Below, piece by piece: positions 1-8,367 of a DNA stretch of 64,000 bases. Position 1 is the first letter of the stretch, and each line of letters begins with the position of its first letter. The translations under genes were made by a program, and so were the position numbers. This stretch comes from Mesorhizobium sp. GbtcB19 (lineage in GTDB: Bacteria; Pseudomonadota; Alphaproteobacteria; Rhizobiales; Rhizobiaceae), in the NCBI RefSeq assembly GCF_019091085.1, contig NZ_JAGXJY010000004.1:337483-401482 (forward strand). The letters are read 5' to 3'. The notes under the pieces are model-generated. The model was given only the letters and a program-made list of their open reading frames with translations, was not told where the DNA came from and searched no databases.

Positions 1-378
1 GCGCTGCCGGCGCTCCCGCTATGGGCCTATTCGACCACGCCCTTCATGCTGGCGCTCGGCGCCTTCGTCATGCAGATCGCGGTGCAGGGCGCCTGGGGTG
101 TCATCCCTGTGCACCTCAACGAGCTCTCGCCGGGCGCTGTGCGCGCGACCCTGCCCGGCTTCATCTACCAGGCCGGCAATCTGGCGGCGTCCTATGGCGG
201 TCCTTACCAGGCGGGCATCGCCGAGGCACCCGGCAGCAGCTATGGCTACGCGCTGGCGCTGTTTGCCGGCGTGGTCGCCGTCTGCATCATCATCGTCATC
301 CGCTTCAGCCCCGAAAAGCGCGGCCAGGTGATGACGGTCTTGGACCACGAAGTCGAAGCATTTCCAGGAAAAGTGTGA
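1..378 (+). CDS. MFS transporter, C-terminal fragment (gene starts before the window)
   Basis: Frame 1 is open from the first base to a TGA at 376-378, giving the last 125 residues of a membrane transporter. It shows the GAWGVIPVHLNELSP segment and a final hydrophobic helix (VVAVCIIIVIRFSPE) followed by a short cytoplasmic tail, as in sugar-acid/monocarboxylate-type (NanT/Jen-like) major facilitator proteins. That subfamily call is a family resemblance only and the substrate is unknown. The last codons and the stop lie inside a palindromic intergenic repeat (358-418), so the final residues EAFPGKV are probably repeat-encoded rather than ancestral. The N-terminal two thirds are outside the window. 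Confidence 0.75.
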   Translation, partial: ALPALPLWAYSTTPFMLALGAFVMQIAVQGAWGVIPVHLNELSPGAVRATLPGFIYQAGNLAASYGGPYQAGIAEAPGSSYGYALALFAGVVAVCIIIVIRFSPEKRGQVMTVLDHEVEAFPGKV

Positions 379-418
379 AGCGGCTTTCCGTCCGGAATTG
401 CGTCAAAACAAAAGACAT
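358..418. repeat. Palindromic intergenic repeat, family A, copy 1
   Basis: A nested dyad: outer arms GCATTTCC (358-365) and GGAATTGC (394-401), inner arms GGAAAA and TTTCC, then a tail GCGTCAAAACAAAAG. Nearly the same sequence recurs at 39083-39135, in two more diverged copies at 60385-60500, and as a 3' remnant at 59221-59250. The copies differ at scattered bases. Position and structure suggest a rhizobial mosaic or REP-like element. Here the repeat contains the stop codon of the upstream MFS gene. Confidence 0.8.
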
Positions 419-455
419 AGTGCGGTTTGCCGTTTCCGTGAAACGGTGAACCGCT

Positions 456-1301
456 CTATCCGAGTCTGAGCGCTACGACACCGGCGACAATGCTGAGCGC
501 GGCGGCGCCGCGCCAGCCCGTCATCTTCTCACCCAGCGCGAAGACCGAGATCATCATGGCGAACAGGATCGAGGTCTCGCGCAGCGACGCGACCGAGGCG
601 ATCGGCGCCTTGGTCATTGCCCACATGACGATCCAGTAGGCGGCACCGCTGAGCACGCCGGTGAACAGCCCCGCCTTCCAGTCGCGCGCCAGCACGGGCA
701 GCGACTGCGGTCCGCGGAAGACGATGCACAGCACCAGCGCCCACGCCGCGTCGCAGACGAACAGCCAGGCCGCGTAACTTTGCGCGGTGGCCGCCAGCCG
801 GGCGCCGCTGCCGTCGGAGAGCGTGTAGCTGGCGATGAAGATCGAGGTGCCGAGCGCGAAACTGACCGCGCGGAGATTGAAACGTTCGAGATGGACGCCG
901 CCGCGAAACGACATCACCAGTGTGCCCGCTGACAGAAGCATGATGCCGACAATGGCAAGCGGCGCCGGCACTTCTCCAACGACGACCATACCGCCGAGCG
1001 CCGCCAGCAGCGGCGCGGTGCCGCGCGCCAGCGGATAGGTCTGGGCGAAATCGCCGGCCTTGTAGGCCCCGATCAGGAAGGTCCTGTAACCCATGTGGAA
1101 GATCACCGAGGCGATGATGTAGGGCCAGACTTCGGCCCTCGGCACCTCGACGAAAGGTAGCGCGAAAAGTGCCGCAAATCCCATGCCGAGCGTCATCAGC
1201 GTGATCGACAGGAAGCGATCGAGATGCACCTTGACCAGCGCGTTCCAGATCGCATGCATGGCGGCCGCGGCAAGCACGGCAAGGAAGACGAAAAGCGTCA
1301 T
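456..1301 (-). CDS. DMT-family (EamA) transporter
   Basis: A 281-residue, very hydrophobic protein with about ten predicted helices arranged as two EamA repeats. It starts MTLFVFLAVLAAAAMHAIW and has the small-residue-rich helices typical of drug/metabolite exporters. The frame is open a little further upstream to a TTG at 1322, but the ATG at 1299-1301 falls 7 bases after the stop of the preceding endonuclease-family gene, so I take it as the start. The two genes are probably co-transcribed. The second half contains ASLRETSILFAMMISVF, a conserved EamA pattern. Substrate is unknown; export of small metabolites or amino acids is usual for the family. Confidence 0.85.
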   Translation of the reverse strand: MTLFVFLAVLAAAAMHAIWNALVKVHLDRFLSITLMTLGMGFAALFALPFVEVPRAEVWPYIIASVIFHMGYRTFLIGAYKAGDFAQTYPLARGTAPLLAALGGMVVVGEVPAPLAIVGIMLLSAGTLVMSFRGGVHLERFNLRAVSFALGTSIFIASYTLSDGSGARLAATAQSYAAWLFVCDAAWALVLCIVFRGPQSLPVLARDWKAGLFTGVLSGAAYWIVMWAMTKAPIASVASLRETSILFAMMISVFALGEKMTGWRGAAALSIVAGVVALRLG

Positions 1302-1308
1302 GCCCGGT

Positions 1309-2226
1309 TCATCTGCCAGCAAGGCCTGAGTCGAGACCCGGTGTTTCCAGATCGATATCGACCCTCAGCGGGAAATGATCCGAGGCGACCTCGCCGATAT
1401 CGGCACTGAGCGAGCGCACGCGATCGGCCAGCATGCCGCCGACGAAGCAATGGTCGAGCCGGCGTTTTGCCAATTTGCCGTCGATGATCTTTTCGTGTGT
1501 GTGGAAGTCGACAGCCGGCTCCCTCGCGACGGCGGCGGCGTCGACGAAGCCGTCGATATAGGCGGCGCCGCGATGATAGGGCGTCGAGCCGACGATGCGC
1601 CGGTGTTCGGCACTGCCCGGCTCGCAATTGAAGTCGCCCAACCAGATCGCCGCCAGCGGGTTCTCCGGTTCCGGCTGGCCGTTCGACCAGTTGCGCTGCG
1701 GTTCGTCGTCGACGCCGCTCCAGGGGCCGCCGTCCGACGGCGCGCGGCGATGCTCCGCAATGAGATAGTCGATCTGCTCCAGCCGCTCCTCGGCCGCGAT
1801 ATGCGCCAGGTGCAACGAAAGCACCCGCACCGGTCCGGCCGGTGTGCGGATCATGCATTCGAGCGCGGCGTTGCGGGTGTTGAGCGGCCTCTTCGTACGC
1901 CGCAGCGGCAGCGTGTGCAGGCGCGACCAGACGATCGGCAGCCTCGACAGGATCATCGTGCCGAACTGGCGCCGGCGGTTGACGACACGCCCGTCGCGCG
2001 TCCCACTGGCATCCATGTCGAAGGCCGGGCCATAGGCCCAGTAATAGTCGGGCAGCAGCCTGGACAGGATCTCCGGCTGGTCGTCTTCATTGCTGCGCTG
2101 CCAATGCCGCTCGACCTCCTGCAGCGCGATGATGTCGGCGCCGTCCACCAGCCTGGCGGCGCGGGTGAGATCGTAGCGCCCGTCGCTGCCATAGCCATAC
2201 TGGATGTTGTAGCTGATCAGCTTCAT
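1309..2226 (-). CDS. Endonuclease/exonuclease/phosphatase family protein
   Basis: A 305-residue protein of the DNase I-like metal-dependent phosphoesterase fold. Landmarks in order are KLISYNIQYG at the N-terminus (catalytic Asn), ALQEVERHW near residue 35 (metal-binding Glu), a central LSLHLAH, IWLGDFNCEPGS near 195 (Asp/Asn pair), RRLDHCFVGG near 260 and ASDHFPL near 285 (catalytic Asp-His). All the usual active-site elements are present, so it should be active. The substrate (nucleic acid, lipid or sugar phosphate) cannot be read from sequence. No signal peptide is seen. It is followed 7 bases later by the DMT transporter. Confidence 0.87.
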   Translation of the reverse strand: MKLISYNIQYGYGSDGRYDLTRAARLVDGADIIALQEVERHWQRSNEDDQPEILSRLLPDYYWAYGPAFDMDASGTRDGRVVNRRRQFGTMILSRLPIVWSRLHTLPLRRTKRPLNTRNAALECMIRTPAGPVRVLSLHLAHIAAEERLEQIDYLIAEHRRAPSDGGPWSGVDDEPQRNWSNGQPEPENPLAAIWLGDFNCEPGSAEHRRIVGSTPYHRGAAYIDGFVDAAAVAREPAVDFHTHEKIIDGKLAKRRLDHCFVGGMLADRVRSLSADIGEVASDHFPLRVDIDLETPGLDSGLAGR

Positions 2227-2337
2227 TGATTAACCGGCTCACTTTTGGTGATCGCAGTAGCGCTCCGCCGTCAGCGTTGCAATGGACCGCGAGGGCAAGC
2301 GGAATAGTCCAGTCGAAGGCAGGCGAGCCGACACTCG

Positions 2338-3891
2338 CTAATAGGTCGTCAGCGGCTGGTAGCTGCCGGCGGGCGACGCGGCCAGTTCCGCCCAGTCGAT
2401 CTCTTCTTCCAGCCGGTGGTAGGCTTCGTCGCCGATCGTGCCGTTGCGGCGCAGTTCCTCCAGCGTGTCGCGCTGGCGGTTGATGGCATAGAGGCGAAGC
2501 CGGTCGTATTCGGTCGCGGCTTGAGCATCCTCGGGGTTTTCCGCGACTTTGCGCTGCGCCTCATACTGCTCGCGCACCACGGCAGCAGCCGCCGACGTCT
2601 TGCGGCTGAGCACGTCGAGCGCCGCCTGCATGATGGCGACGCGCGCCTGGGCCACCTCACCGTCGACCGTGGTATCGCGCGGGAAGTCGAGCCAGCGCAG
2701 CAGCGGCTTCAGGCTCATGCCTTGCAGCACCAGCGTGCCCAGCACCACGGCGAAGGCAGCAAGCACGATCGGGTCACGACCGGGAAAGTTGGCAGGTAAG
2801 GCAATCGCCGCGACCAGCGTCACCAGTCCGCGCATGCCACACCAGCCGACCAGCACCGCGCCGGGAAATGTCGGGCCATCGCGCCTTTCTTCCTCGCTGG
2901 CGTAGCGGGCAAACCAGCGTATGACCGCGACATAGCCCGCCACCCAGACGATGCGCGCCACGATGACGACGGCAAGAACCGTCGCGGCGAAGAGAAAGGC
3001 CTCGCCCTGTCCGTCACCGGAGAGCCGGCCGACGATCGACCGCGCCTGCAGGCCCATCAGAACGAAAGCCAGAACGTTGAGCACGAACACCGCCGACTCC
3101 CAGACCGAATAGGTGCTGACGCGGCGTCTGGCCGTCATGCGGCGCGGCGCGCGGCGCGCGATGGTGATCGCGTAGACGACGATGGTGATGATGGCGGAGA
3201 GGCCGAGCTTGTCGGCAATGATCCACACCGCGAAGGTCCCGGCGAACTGCACCACGGTGCTGCTTGCCGCATCTTCGATGCGCTCGAGCGCGATCAGCGA
3301 GAGGCGGCCGAACAGATAGCCGCCGACGACGCTGCCGATCGTCGCGAGCAGGATGACGGGCACTGCGTCTTTCAGCATGAGCGTACCGACCGCTGCCGCA
3401 ACCGATATCCGGTAGATCAGCAGCGCCGTGGCGTCGTTGAGCAGGCTCTCGCCCTGCAGGATGGCGGTGATGCGGTGCGGCACCTTGAACTGATTGAGCA
3501 CGGCGCTTGCCGCCACCGCGTCCGGCGGGGCGACGATCGCGCCGGGCGCGATCGCCGCCGCGATCGGGAACCCGGCCATCTTCCCCTCGCCATAGGCGGC
3601 GACCGCGGGGGGGTAGGCGCCCGCGCCCTGCGCCAAGAGCGCCAGCGACAGCCGGTAGCGCTTCAGATCCCGCAGCGAGGTGTCATAGGCCGAATCCAGA
3701 AGCACCGGCGCGATGAACAGGGCGAGCGCCAGTTCCGGGTCGATCTCGATCATCGGCGCGCCGGGCACGAAGGCCAGCCCCACCCCAGCAAGCGCCAGCA
3801 GCGACGGATAGGGTATCTCTAGCCGCCGCGACAGCGCCGTCAGCGCGACGGCGATCAGAAGCAGGACAAGGGTGAGTTCGAACAGCGCCAT
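2338..3891 (-). CDS. CPA1-family Na+/H+ antiporter
   Basis: A 517-residue membrane protein with an N-terminal exchanger domain of about 12 helices (residues 1-400) and a soluble, charged C-terminal tail of about 110 residues. The family signature GAIVAPPDAVAASAVL is near residue 138, and GWCGMRGLVTL near 350 is the usual late-helix motif. It should exchange Na+ or K+ for protons at the inner membrane. One oddity: residues of about 88-115, expected to be a hydrophobic helix, read AQGAGAYPPAVAAYGEGK, and a Pro replaces the usual Leu just before GAIVAPP. This is either local sequence error or decay (see findings). The gene stands alone, downstream of a large repeat. Confidence 0.88.
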   Translation of the reverse strand: MALFELTLVLLLIAVALTALSRRLEIPYPSLLALAGVGLAFVPGAPMIEIDPELALALFIAPVLLDSAYDTSLRDLKRYRLSLALLAQGAGAYPPAVAAYGEGKMAGFPIAAAIAPGAIVAPPDAVAASAVLNQFKVPHRITAILQGESLLNDATALLIYRISVAAAVGTLMLKDAVPVILLATIGSVVGGYLFGRLSLIALERIEDAASSTVVQFAGTFAVWIIADKLGLSAIITIVVYAITIARRAPRRMTARRRVSTYSVWESAVFVLNVLAFVLMGLQARSIVGRLSGDGQGEAFLFAATVLAVVIVARIVWVAGYVAVIRWFARYASEEERRDGPTFPGAVLVGWCGMRGLVTLVAAIALPANFPGRDPIVLAAFAVVLGTLVLQGMSLKPLLRWLDFPRDTTVDGEVAQARVAIMQAALDVLSRKTSAAAAVVREQYEAQRKVAENPEDAQAATEYDRLRLYAINRQRDTLEELRRNGTIGDEAYHRLEEEIDWAELAASPAGSYQPLTTY

Positions 3892-4029
3892 GGCTTATCG
3901 TAGCGACGAAGCGCGAAGCTTGGCAGTACCCTGAGACAGGATACTGTTGATTTATCCAACGCGCCGATATCGTCCGGCTATATGGGCTTTGCACAGGCTC
4001 AAAGAGCTTCAGTCCAGTTGGCTCGAGCT

Positions 4030-4163
4030 GTGTTGAGATTCAGGTCAGGCCGAGTCGAAAATGGTGGTTTCCGAGAACCGGAGCGGAGCGTACTTTTCGT
4101 ACGTGAGCACCGGAAGCGCAGGAAACCGCCATTTGCAGGCCGGCCTCACCTGAATATCGACAT
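4030..4163. repeat. Large palindromic intergenic element, family B
   Basis: About 130 bases able to fold almost end to end. Outer arms are GATTCAGGTCAGGCC (4037-4051) against GGCCTCACCTGAATATC, middle arms GGTGGTTTCC against GGAAACCGCC, and the centre is CGTAC-TTTTC-GTACG (4089-4103). It fills the gap between the end of the ABC ATPase gene and the antiporter gene and ends 3 bases before the ATPase stop codon. The organisation matches the Rhizobium-type intergenic mosaic elements; that classification is from memory. It may act as the 3' end of the upstream ABC operon transcript. Confidence 0.75.
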
Positions 4164-4166
4164 AGC

Positions 4167-5231
4167 CTAGTGCAGGACCAGCATATCTCCCGACGAGAAC
4201 GAGATATCCGCCTTGTCGCCGACGGCCGGCGGCGGCGTCGTCGAATTGTTGAAGGTATCGAGCGACACCGTATTGCCGCCGATGCCGACGCGCACGCGGA
4301 TGACCGAGCCGAGGAAATGCACTTCGGCGATCTCGCCCGACAGGCTGGTGTCGTGGCCGGGCTGGCGCGCCAGCGAGATGGCCTCGGGGCGCAGCGCCAG
4401 CGACAGCGTATCGCCGGACTTCGAGCCGTTGAGCTTGCCCTTCAGCGCAACCTCCTGGCTGTTCACGCGCACCCTGCCGGCGCCGGCATCGGTCACCGTG
4501 CCTTCGAGCACGTTGAGCGTGCCGACGAAATTGGCGACGAACTTGGTCGCCGGCCGGTTGTAGATCTCGAACGGCGTGCCGACCTGCTCGGCCCTGCCGC
4601 CATACATCACCGCGATGCGGTCGGAGATCGAGAGCGCCTCTTCCTGGTCATGCGTGACGAAGATGGTGGTGATGCCGAGCTTCTTCTGGATCGAGCGGAT
4701 TTCCTCGCGCAGCGACACGCGCACCTTGGCGTCGAGCGCCGACAGCGGCTCGTCGAGCAGGAGCAGTTTGGGCTTCGGGGCAATCGCCCGCGCCAGCGCG
4801 ATACGCTGCTGCTGGCCGCCGGAAAGCTGGTAGGGATAACGGTCGGCCATCTGCGGCAGCTTGATGATGTCGAGCATCTCGGCGACCCGCCTGTCGGAAT
4901 CAGCCTTGGGCATGCCGGCGACCTTGAGGCCGAAGGCGATGTTCTGCGCCACCGTCAGGTTCGGGAACAGCGCATAGGCTTGGAACACCATGCCGACATT
5001 GCGCTGGTTGGGCTTCAACCGGGTGATGTCCTTGCCGCCGACGACGATCTTGCCGGCCGACGGCTCCTCGAAGCCGGCGACCATGCGCAGCACCGTCGTC
5101 TTGCCGCAGCCGGACGGGCCAAGGAACGAGACGAATTCGCCGGGTTCGACGTCGAGGCTGAAATCCTGCACCACGGTGTTGGTGCCGTAGGACTTTCGCA
5201 CATGCTGGATGGACAGGAATGGCTCGGCCAT
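4167..5231 (-). CDS. ABC transporter ATP-binding protein (PotA/FbpC type)
   Basis: A 354-residue ATPase of the spermidine/putrescine-iron-phosphonate importer type. Walker A GPSGCGKTT (~38), Q-loop VFQAYALFP, signature LSGGQQQR (~135), Walker B LLLLDEPLSALD and switch His in FVTHDQEEA are all intact. Residues beyond about 240 form the C-terminal TOBE/OB domain that contacts the permeases. It energises the importer formed by the two upstream permease genes and the binding protein at 7017-8123. The gene begins 15 bases after the preceding permease gene. The ATPase alone does not fix the substrate; context points to an amine or amino alcohol. Confidence 0.92.
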   Translation of the reverse strand: MAEPFLSIQHVRKSYGTNTVVQDFSLDVEPGEFVSFLGPSGCGKTTVLRMVAGFEEPSAGKIVVGGKDITRLKPNQRNVGMVFQAYALFPNLTVAQNIAFGLKVAGMPKADSDRRVAEMLDIIKLPQMADRYPYQLSGGQQQRIALARAIAPKPKLLLLDEPLSALDAKVRVSLREEIRSIQKKLGITTIFVTHDQEEALSISDRIAVMYGGRAEQVGTPFEIYNRPATKFVANFVGTLNVLEGTVTDAGAGRVRVNSQEVALKGKLNGSKSGDTLSLALRPEAISLARQPGHDTSLSGEIAEVHFLGSVIRVRVGIGGNTVSLDTFNNSTTPPPAVGDKADISFSSGDMLVLH

Positions 5232-5246
5232 GGCTTTTCTCTCAGG

Positions 5247-6038
5247 TCAATTCGGTCGGTTCGCCGATTTCGGCGCGAAACGGGACAGGATCTGGATCAG
5301 CGACATGCAGCCCCAGGTAATGGCGAAGGCGATGATGGCAAGTGCCGCCGGCTCATAGGCGCGGTTGGCGCCGATATTCTGCAGGTACGGCCCGAACGCC
5401 GGACGGTTGAGCAGGCTCGCCATCGTGAACTCGCCGATGACGATCGCGAAGGTCAGGAACGCGCCTGACAGCACCGCGATCAGGACGTTGGGCAGAATAA
5501 CGCGGGTTATGATCGTGGTCCAGCCGGCGCCGAGGATCTGCGCCGCCTCGGTCAGCGTCCTGACATCGATGGTACGCAGGCCCGTGTCGACGGCGCGGTA
5601 CATATAGGGCAGCGCCAGTGTCGCGTAGCCGATCACCAGCAGGGCGCTGGCACCGAGATCGCTGGACAGGAACGGCAGCGGCGAGTTCGAGCCGTACATC
5701 CTGATGTAGCCGAACACGATGACGATGGCCGGGATGACCAGCGGCAAGAGCGTGATGAACTCGACGATCGGCCTGAGCTGCGGCAGGCGCAGCCGGATCC
5801 AGTAGGCCGCCGGCACCACGATCAGCACGCCGAGGATGATCGTGAAGATGGCGGCGATGACCGAATACATGAAGGTCGCCTGGAAGCGTGGATCGCCGAG
5901 CACGACCTGATAGGCGTCGAAGGAATGGACGCCGCGCCGCATGCGCATCGAAAACTCGAATGTCGCCAAAAGCGGGATGAAGAAATAGGCCGTGCCGATG
6001 CCGAAGACGACCCAGGCCCAGAATTTGCCCGACTTCAT
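5247..6038 (-). CDS. ABC transporter permease (PotC-like)
   Basis: A 263-residue inner-membrane protein starting MKSGKFWAWVVFGIG. Six hydrophobic helices are visible and a BPD_transp_1 coupling region lies at about 165-195 (EAAQILGAGWTTIITRV, the EAA loop). The start is the ATG at 6036-6038, whose first bases overlap the stop of the upstream permease (ATGA overlap), indicating translational coupling. The same frame stays open far upstream to about 7013, but that part is antisense to nothing and reads as shadow of the other permease, so no fusion is inferred. It pairs with the permease at 6035-6952. Confidence 0.9.
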   Translation of the reverse strand: MKSGKFWAWVVFGIGTAYFFIPLLATFEFSMRMRRGVHSFDAYQVVLGDPRFQATFMYSVIAAIFTIILGVLIVVPAAYWIRLRLPQLRPIVEFITLLPLVIPAIVIVFGYIRMYGSNSPLPFLSSDLGASALLVIGYATLALPYMYRAVDTGLRTIDVRTLTEAAQILGAGWTTIITRVILPNVLIAVLSGAFLTFAIVIGEFTMASLLNRPAFGPYLQNIGANRAYEPAALAIIAFAITWGCMSLIQILSRFAPKSANRPN

Positions 6039-6952
6039 TTCAGCCACCTCTCGGAACGGGTCCGGAACCAGATGTAGAAGACATTCGCCAGCCCGGTGAT
6101 GACGATCATGCCGAAGGCGATTGCGTAGCCGAGCTGCGGGTTGTGCAGCACGTCGCCGTTGATCTGCGAGTAGAGCTTGATCGGAACGATGTTGAGCTGC
6201 GGGCCGGAGAAGGCATAGGCGGTCGCGATGGCGCCGAAGGCGTTGGCGAACAACAGGATGACTGTGCCGAGGAAGCTCGGGAACAACACCGGTATCACCA
6301 CCATGCGCCAGTACTGCCACTGCGTGGCGCCAAGCGTGGCCGCCGCCTCGTTCCATTCCTTCTTCAAGCCGTCGATCGCCGGCACGATGATTACGATCAT
6401 CAGCGGGATCTGGAAGAACAGGTAAACGACGATCAGGCCCCAGGTGGTGAGGAAATTGAAGCCCATCGCATAGATGTTCAGATTGAAGATGTCGCGCAGC
6501 AGCACGGTCACGATGCCGACCCGGCCCAGCGTCGCGATGAAGGCGAAGGCCAGCGGCAAGCCGGCAAAATTGGAGGCGACGCCCGAAAAGGTCAGCGTCG
6601 CGGAACGGACCCAGCTGGGCAATCCGCCGCGCACGATGGCGATCGCTATCGCCAGCCCGGCGAACGCGCCGATGATGGCCGACCAGAAGCTGATCTTGAT
6701 CGAAACCCAGTAGGAATTGCTGATCGACGGATCGCTCACCAGCTGCAGGATGTTGTCCAGCGTAAGGCTGCCATCGCCGGTCTGAAACGCGCCGATGACG
6801 AGATAGATCGTCGGCAGGATCAGGAACATCAGCACGAAAACAAAGAAGGGCGCGACGCCTATCCATTGCGTCGGCAGCCGAAAGGCCGTGGCCTGGCTTG
6901 GCGGCGCGGATTTGGTGGCAATCGACTGATTTGAAAGCGAGAGATCGGTCAT
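6035..6952 (-). CDS. ABC transporter permease (PotB-like)
   Basis: A 305-residue inner-membrane subunit starting MTDLSLSNQSIATKS, with a 30-residue cytoplasmic N-terminus, six helices and the coupling loop EAAATLGATQWQYWRMV near 205-220. I chose the ATG at 6950-6952 over a TTG at 6991 because the latter lies inside a perfect hairpin. Together with the next gene it forms the heterodimeric channel of the importer whose binding protein is encoded just upstream. A strong 24-base palindrome separates it from the binding-protein gene and probably lowers its expression relative to that gene. Confidence 0.9.
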   Translation of the reverse strand: MTDLSLSNQSIATKSAPPSQATAFRLPTQWIGVAPFFVFVLMFLILPTIYLVIGAFQTGDGSLTLDNILQLVSDPSISNSYWVSIKISFWSAIIGAFAGLAIAIAIVRGGLPSWVRSATLTFSGVASNFAGLPLAFAFIATLGRVGIVTVLLRDIFNLNIYAMGFNFLTTWGLIVVYLFFQIPLMIVIIVPAIDGLKKEWNEAAATLGATQWQYWRMVVIPVLFPSFLGTVILLFANAFGAIATAYAFSGPQLNIVPIKLYSQINGDVLHNPQLGYAIAFGMIVITGLANVFYIWFRTRSERWLK

Positions 6953-6979
6953 GCGCCCTGTACCGTCTTCGAGAGAAAG

Positions 6980-7003
6980 CCGGGCGGCCAATTGGCCGCC
7001 CGG
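6980..7003 (-). terminator. Hairpin between binding-protein and permease genes
   Basis: A perfect 24-base palindrome with 10-bp G+C-rich arms (CCGGGCGGCC / GGCCGCCCGG) around AATT. It lies 13 bases past the binding-protein stop and 27 bases before the permease start. There is no long U tract, so I read it as an mRNA-stabilising or attenuating hairpin, a common arrangement that lets the binding protein be made in excess over its permeases. Confidence 0.7.
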
Positions 7004-7016
7004 TCGATTTCAAGTC

Positions 7017-8123
7017 TTACTTGACGTTGGCGCCGACGGTGGCGTCCCAGTTCTTGCTGATGACTTCCTTGGCCTTGGCCTGCTCGTCGAGCGTCGGGAA
7101 CACGGCCGCGGCATAGGACTCGGCCGGCGGCAGCTTGGCCAGCACGTCCGCCGGGATCTTGCCGTTCTTGGCGAGATCGTTGAAGCGGATCGGGTGGCAG
7201 TAGCCCTTCAGCCAGCCGATCTGGCCTTCGTCGGAGTAGAGATACTCCAGCCACAGCTTGGCGGCATTCGGATGCGGCGCGAAGGCGCTGATCGCCTGCA
7301 CGTAGACGCCGGCGACGACGCCCGTCTTCGGCACGATGACGTCGACCGGCGGGTTGCCCTTCAGCGTGTCGCGACCGGCGAGAGCGTTGTAGTCCCAGGT
7401 GATCAGGATCGGCGTCTGGCCCTGGGCCAGCGTCGCGGACTTGCCGACGACCGGAACGAAATTGCCGGCGGCATTGAGCTTCTTGAAGAAGTCGAGACCG
7501 GCGGTGCCGGCGGCTTCGCCTGCGGCAGCGCCCGTCGAAAGGCCGGCGGCATAGACGCCCTGGATGGCCTGGTTCGAAGCGCGCGGATCACCAGCGAGCG
7601 CGACCGTGTTGGCGAATTCCGGCTTCAGGAGGTCGGCCCAATCGGCCGGCGATTCCTTGACCAGGTCCTTGTTCACCTCGAAGGAAAGCACGCCGTAATA
7701 GTCGCCCGTCCAGGCGCCATCGGCATCCTTGGCGCTGTCCGGGATCGAATCCCAGGTCGACACCTTGTAGGGCATCAGCAGGCCATCTTTCTTGGCGGTC
7801 GGGCCGAAGGACAGGCCGACGTCGATGACGTCGGGCGCCTGCGGGCCCTTGTTGTCCTTGTTGGCCTTGATCGCCTCGACCTCGTCGCCCGAGCCGGCGT
7901 CCGGGTTGAGTTCGTTGATCTTGATTTCCGGATATTTAGCCTTGAAAGCGTCGATCACTGCCCCGTAGCCGCACCAGTCATGCGGAAGCGCGATGACAGT
8001 GAGCTGGCCTTCAGCCTTCGCGGCCTTGACGAGATCGTCCAGCGAAGCCGCGGACGAAATCACCGTCGACGCGAAGAGCGCCGCGGCCGAGAGGGAAAGC
8101 ACCTTCCCCGTGAACTTGAACAT
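7017..8123 (-). CDS. ABC transporter periplasmic substrate-binding protein
   Basis: A 368-residue exported protein. It begins MFKFTGKVLSLSAAALFAS with a clear signal peptide ending near residue 27 (VISSAAS). The mature part starts LDDLVKAAKAEGQLTVIALP, the pattern of iron/polyamine/phosphonate-type (PBP type 2) binding proteins, and has DVIDVGLSFG near 110. The ATG at 8121-8123 is preceded by GGAGAG 7-8 bases upstream; the frame extends to 8225 without a plausible start signal. It delivers substrate to the permeases and ATPase encoded downstream (4167-6952). It follows an alcohol dehydrogenase gene after 244 bases, so it may also have its own promoter. Confidence 0.9.
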   Translation of the reverse strand: MFKFTGKVLSLSAAALFASTVISSAASLDDLVKAAKAEGQLTVIALPHDWCGYGAVIDAFKAKYPEIKINELNPDAGSGDEVEAIKANKDNKGPQAPDVIDVGLSFGPTAKKDGLLMPYKVSTWDSIPDSAKDADGAWTGDYYGVLSFEVNKDLVKESPADWADLLKPEFANTVALAGDPRASNQAIQGVYAAGLSTGAAAGEAAGTAGLDFFKKLNAAGNFVPVVGKSATLAQGQTPILITWDYNALAGRDTLKGNPPVDVIVPKTGVVAGVYVQAISAFAPHPNAAKLWLEYLYSDEGQIGWLKGYCHPIRFNDLAKNGKIPADVLAKLPPAESYAAAVFPTLDEQAKAKEVISKNWDATVGANVK

Positions 8124-8225
8124 GTGTTCTCTCCGTTGAACTGGCGCGCTAAGCGCCTGCGATGCGGGTATCGTTTTCGTGTGACAGCCAGATGAAGGCT
8201 TTTTGAAACCCGAGCCCCGCGGCAC

Positions 8226-8243
8226 AAAAAGTTAACTCTTTTT
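8226..8243. promoter_or_regulatory. Candidate operator upstream of the ABC importer
   Basis: In the 244-base gap between the alcohol dehydrogenase and binding-protein genes, AAAAAG-TTAACT-CTTTTT forms a near-perfect A+T-rich dyad around AGTTAACT (8230-8237). It sits in an otherwise G+C-rich region about 105 bases before the binding-protein start. It could be a binding site for the cluster's RpiR-type regulator, but nothing in the sequence proves this. The rest of the gap shows no gene. Confidence 0.3.
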
Positions 8244-8367
8244 AACGGACTGTAGCAATTAGCCCGCACTTAATTTTCCGGCTAATGGTTAGTCACCTTG
8301 TCTTTTGCCCACTCCCTTCCCCTCTGGAACGCCTCTTCATTCAACTCCCGGCATTGAAAGCCGGCTC

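Noticed and set aside
4170..5468. A 432-codon plus-strand frame opposite the ABC ATPase gene
   Set aside because: No motif, strong Arg/Asp/His bias, and fully antisense to an intact ATPase gene.
5247..7013. A single 588-codon frame that would fuse both ABC permeases
   Set aside because: Only its last 263 codons encode a permease; the front part is out of frame with the other permease, which has its own ATG and an ATGA overlap.
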